From Bacteroidetes bacterium 46-16 (GTDB lineage: Bacteria > Bacteroidota > Bacteroidia > Chitinophagales > Chitinophagaceae), in assembly GCA_001897835.1 (NCBI GenBank), contig MKUN01000028.1:124001-188000 (forward strand): a stretch of DNA of 64,000 bases, written 5' to 3'. Positions 61,445 to 64,000 of this stretch are shown here, piece by piece (position 1 is the stretch's first letter; every line of letters begins with the position of its first letter). Below the pieces are notes generated by a model. The model saw nothing but the letters and a program-made list of their open reading frames with translations. It was not told where the DNA came from and did no database searches. The position numbers and the translations under genes were made by a program.

Positions 61445-61518
61445 ATGAATTCCGTTGCAAACCGGCTGAATTTTATGACACGAGTTTAGCTATACAATAG
61501 CTGGGCTACAAGTTCGCG
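61445..61518 (+). repeat. Direct repeat R2, right of the nuclease pair
   Basis: Diverged copy of R1 (59540-59616), same orientation. It begins 75 bases after the GIY-YIG-like gene and runs into the 3' end of the Abi_alpha gene, whose last codons (TPSGANL and the stop) lie in or next to it. The original end of that gene may have been replaced. Confidence 0.75.
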
Positions 61519-62259
61519 CCAGAAGGGGTATTTAGATCTACCTCACACAATAATAGAAATCTTTCACCCAATTCATTTAGCCTAAAGCCGTAGTCATCAA
61601 CGTCCATTTCAATGCCTGGTTGATACCAGCGATTTTGTAGCTCTTCAAAATCAAGACTAAATTCCTCTATATACATTCTTGGAGGTAATTGTCTAATAAG
61701 CCCTAAACGAGTTAAATTTGCCTTCTCATATTCTTTTAAATTGAGCTTATATCCATTTAGTTTCTCAATTTCGTGATTAATTAACGCAACTCGTCTTTCT
61801 CTACTGTCGATCGGTAGTTGTGAAATATTATTTTCTTTTTTTCTAAAGGCCGATTCTTTATTAGATAGTTCTTTTAGTTCTTCATATTCTTGTATAGATA
61901 TTTGACTGAGTAAATATGGGAAAATTTGATTCTGTAAATTGTTTTCTGAATCCGCCATGTTGGCAATCATATTTGCCCATTTATCTTGTAATTCCTCACT
62001 ATTTTCCAAAGACGCATTCTCTAACAAAGGCACAAGAATTTTTATTGGAATTTCTTTCAACGCAATGTTTTTTCCTTTCTACAATTTTTTTTGCCTTTAG
62101 GAGAATATTTACCTGATTTTTAAAACGATACAGTTTTACGTTGTCAGATATTAATAAACCAATTTCTTCAATTGTTGGTGATATTAGTTTTCCTAAAAAG
62201 TCTTTTGCTAATTCCAACCCTTTCTCTATTGTGGAGGATTTGATGTTTATTTCGGTCAT
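61506..62259 (-). pseudogene. Abi_alpha (DUF4393) gene with a frameshift
   Basis: Two frames give the two halves of a DUF4393/Abi_alpha protein. The first half starts at the ATG at 62259: IEKGLELAKDFLGKLISPTI and LKAKKIVERK are the expected N-terminus. The second half begins after the break with KEIPIKILVPLLENASLENS and continues with EELQDKWANMIANM to LGERFLLLC. The break is at A6 on the minus strand (62068-62073); removing one A joins ERK to NIALKEIP in frame. Members are linked to abortive phage infection. It may be broken, phase-variable or a sequencing error. Confidence 0.75.
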
Positions 62260-62393
62260 TAGTTAAATTTTGATTTTCATTTTTGTTTGGCAATTGACAC
62301 TTTATATATCACCACCAATATATCAGCATTCATGCCAATATAATATTTTATTAAAAATAATGACACTTATTTGGAGGCAGTATTTTCCCCACT

Positions 62394-62443
62394 GGTCTAA
62401 GCGTCTCACTTAGACCCAAAATAACGCAAGCGTCCCGCTTGCG
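62394..62443 (+). repeat. REP pair A-B, distant copy
   Basis: Type A at 62394-62416 (one stem base changed, CGC to CAC), the same spacer CAAAATAA, and type B CGCAAGCGTCCCGCTTGCG at 62425-62443. Same orientation and order as at 58703-58752. It lies in the 814-base gene-free stretch 62260-63073. Confidence 0.9.
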
Positions 62444-62540
62444 TACAATAAATTATCCCCTTCTACCCATCAATAAATTCAATTTTATACATCCCAATAT
62501 TCCCCCGAAATTTGCAGCGTCTTAAACACTATTCAACATA

Positions 62541-62746
62541 GCGTTTGGGCTATTAGTTCTTTAAAATATTGTAGCAAAATGCAAACCTTTTACCATATCA
62601 GCTATTTATTCACAGGCAAACCTGGCGCCACGCTGAGCTTGTCAATCGGGCGTAAATCGGGCATCGGGCATTCCTGCAAAGCATTGAAAAACAAATTGTT
62701 GTCCAAAATCAATGTCCGATTATTTATTTTATGCCCGGTCGGGCAT
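62541..62746 (+). repeat. CGGGCA repeat element, copy 2
   Basis: Same order of parts as at 534-785: GCGTTT (62541), AGTTCTTTAAAATAT (62554 on), CGGGCG and CGGGCA at 62647 and 62658 (11 bp apart), CGGGCA at 62665, then AAAAACAAA, TGTCCGATT (62713-62721) and a closing hairpin ATGCCCG-GT-CGGGCAT (62731-62746). The block CGGGCGTAAAYCGGGCA is shared by both copies. A weak -7-like GAAATTTG is upstream near 62507. No gene is seen in it. Confidence 0.6.
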
Positions 62747-62769
62747 TGTCATAAACTTACGTAACACCT

Positions 62770-62786
62770 CCTCTCCTTTGGAGAGG
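62770..62786. repeat. CCTCTCC-TTT-GGAGAGG palindrome
   Basis: A 7-bp perfect stem with loop TTT, followed by TCGGGTGAGG. This sequence type is a very common dispersed intergenic palindrome in Bacteroidota. It directly precedes the tandem repeat at 62808. Confidence 0.6.
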
Positions 62787-62807
62787 TCGGGTGAGGCAAA
62801 AAACGAT

Positions 62808-62919
62808 AATGACCAGAACTCCTCTCCTGGTCGCCATTGAAAAGACAAACCAGCAATGACCAGAACTCCTCTCCTGGTCGCCATTGAAAGACAAACCGGT
62901 AATGACCAGAAATAACTCC
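62808..62919. repeat. Short tandem repeat, 47 and 46 bp units
   Basis: Unit 1 (62808-62854) and unit 2 (62855-62900) both begin AATGACCAGAACTCCTCTCC and differ at about three positions. A partial third unit follows (62901-62919). Each full unit contains GACCAG/CTGGTC as a 6-bp inverted repeat. Similar AATGACCGGAAA occurs again near 62988. Nothing in it codes for protein. Confidence 0.8.
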
Positions 62920-63027
62920 AAGATATGATATGGTAAGTCCGTAGCGGCTTTCAGCATATCGCGATTTCCAAAACCGGAAATAATAGAATGACCGGAAAAC
63001 CGGAAATAACGAAAATATATAATGAAC

Positions 63028-63062
63028 ATTAGCTAATCAGCTAATTATCAAATTAGCTAATT
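63028..63062. promoter_or_regulatory. AGCTAA palindrome cluster before the aldehyde dehydrogenase gene
   Basis: TTAGCTAA at 63029-63036 and 63053-63060 are perfect 8-bp palindromes, with AGCTAA at 63039-63044 between them; centres are 8 and 16 bases apart. The cluster ends 11 bases before the ATG at 63074, so a bound regulator would act on this gene. AT-rich chance sequence is the alternative. Confidence 0.4.
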
Positions 63063-63073
63063 AATTTTACCAC

Positions 63074-64000
63074 ATGGATTTAACTGCTCCCTCTAAAATA
63101 GCCAATTACATTGCAGGCAGCCTGCAGGCGCCGCTCAATGGCAAATACATAGATAATATCAATCCTGCAACGGGCGAGGTATATAGCCAAACCCCCGACA
63201 GCGATGCCAAAGATGTGGATGAGGCCGTAGGTGCGGCGAAGATGGCCTTCGAAAGCTGGGGCAAGACCCCTGCCGAAGAGCGCTTCAGGATACTGAACCG
63301 CATAGCCGAGCTGATAGATCAGAACCTGGAGGCACTGGCGCTGGCGGAGACCAATGATAACGGCAAGCCGCTCTGGCTGAGTAAAAGGGTGGACATACCG
63401 AGGGCATCGAGCAACTTCCGCTTTTTTGCTACGGGGGCTATGCACTTCAGCACCGAGAGCCATAATATGGAGGACAAGGCCATCAATTATACCCTGCGCC
63501 AGCCCATCGGTGTAGTGGGTTGCATCAGCCCATGGAACCTGCCGCTGTATCTCTTTACCTGGAAGATAGCGCCGGCGCTTGCTGCGGGCAACTGTGTAGT
63601 GGCCAAGCCCAGCGAGGTAACACCTATGACGGGCTACCTGCTGAGTATCATTTGCAAAGAGGCGGGCCTGCCCGATGGCGTGCTGAATATATTGCATGGC
63701 ACAGGGCCCTCTTGCGGTGCGGCCATAGTGGCGCACCCCGGCATCAAGGCCATATCCTTTACCGGCAGCACAAGGGCGGGCAGGGATATAGCGGCAACGG
63801 CAGGGCCGATGTTCAAAAAAGTATCGCTGGAGCTGGGGGGCAAGAACCCCAATATCATCTTCGCCGACTGCGACTGGGACAAGATGATGCGGGTGACCCT
63901 GCAATCGTCATTCAGCAACCAGGGCCAGATATGCCTCTGCGGCAGCCGTGTGCTGGTAGAGGAAAGCATTTATGAAAAGTTCAAAGAAGAGTTCATAGCC
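63074..64000 (+). CDS. Aldehyde dehydrogenase, N-terminal 309 residues
   Basis: NAD(P)-dependent oxidation of an aldehyde to an acid. The frame starts with MDLTAPSKIANYIAGS and is still open at the window end. ISPWNLPLYLFTWKIAPALAAG (the middle PWNLPLYLF part) is the family's cofactor-region motif, FTGSTRAGRDIA the NAD-binding turn, LELGGKNPNI holds the catalytic Glu, and GQICLCGSR the catalytic Cys. It resembles the 2-hydroxymuconic/aminomuconic semialdehyde group, but the substrate cannot be fixed without the rest of the gene and its neighbours. Confidence 0.93.
   Translation, partial: MDLTAPSKIANYIAGSLQAPLNGKYIDNINPATGEVYSQTPDSDAKDVDEAVGAAKMAFESWGKTPAEERFRILNRIAELIDQNLEALALAETNDNGKPLWLSKRVDIPRASSNFRFFATGAMHFSTESHNMEDKAINYTLRQPIGVVGCISPWNLPLYLFTWKIAPALAAGNCVVAKPSEVTPMTGYLLSIICKEAGLPDGVLNILHGTGPSCGAAIVAHPGIKAISFTGSTRAGRDIAATAGPMFKKVSLELGGKNPNIIFADCDWDKMMRVTLQSSFSNQGQICLCGSRVLVEESIYEKFKEEFIA

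Noticed and set aside
62068-62073. Programmed -1 frameshift in the Abi_alpha gene
   Set aside because: The frame change needed is +1 (or loss of one A), so the A-rich run does not act as a -1 slippery heptamer.
62808-62919. Possible CRISPR array
   Set aside because: The units are directly adjacent with no unique spacers and no cas genes are present.
62757-63029. A 90-codon minus-strand frame before the aldehyde dehydrogenase
   Set aside because: It consists mainly of the tandem repeat and palindrome read in one frame.

Overview
The window comes from a Bacteroidota chromosome, most likely of the Chitinophagia/Chitinophagaceae type. Three things suggest this. Seven secreted proteins carry a C-terminal type IX secretion (T9SS) sorting domain and a PorQ-like T9SS component lies among them. 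Many genes are preceded by the Bacteroidota -7 box TAnnTTTG instead of an E. coli-type -10. The housekeeping genes (purH, gcvP, rho, pheS, fabI, scpB) have typical Bacteroidota sequences. I see no rRNA, tRNA, CRISPR array or prophage. Starts were often moved inward from the longest open frame when that frame began with TTG or GTG, or lay upstream of a promoter or signal peptide.

Layout. 1-812: tail of an unidentified gene, then a promoter that leads into a repeat-rich non-coding element. 814-8601: a minus-strand block of acetyltransferase, purH, comEC, a TPR protein and two related secreted proteins; the last four from comEC upward are tightly spaced. 8829-12890: a FadN-type beta-oxidation enzyme and a GT-C-type membrane protein. 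12989-24493: an ABC-2 exporter pair, pheS, an SDR, rho, fabI, porQ, terC and small genes. 24589-33131: four T9SS cargo genes, including two tandem M1 peptidases. 33203-42268: gcvP, a permease, a T9SS cargo, an M28 peptidase and scpB. 42459-51261: a hybrid sensor kinase, a CapD-like sugar-nucleotide enzyme, small membrane proteins and a LytS/LytR-type pair. 51309-58613: T9SS cargo genes, a stand-alone LytTR regulator, a Gre-like protein, an L,D-transpeptidase and a small XRE pair.

58620-63073 is the accessory part. It holds a RAYT transposase framed by mirror-image REP pairs, then an AT-rich stretch with a PLD-type nuclease, a divergent GIY-YIG-like nuclease and a frameshifted Abi_alpha (DUF4393) gene. 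A diverged direct repeat of about 75 bp flanks the two nucleases. After these come another REP pair, a second copy of the repeat element seen at the window start, and a short tandem repeat. An aldehyde dehydrogenase gene runs off the right end.

The least explained signals are these: (a) the two promoter-led elements with CGGGCA motifs at 11-bp spacing (534-785 and 62541-62746); (b) the two-hairpin REP system around the RAYT; (c) the repeat-flanked nuclease pair; (d) a possible attenuator or structured RNA at 20233-20374 with mutually exclusive stems; (e) a long inverted repeat 3 nt upstream of the start codon at 53222. All calls were made by eye from sequence, without database searches.
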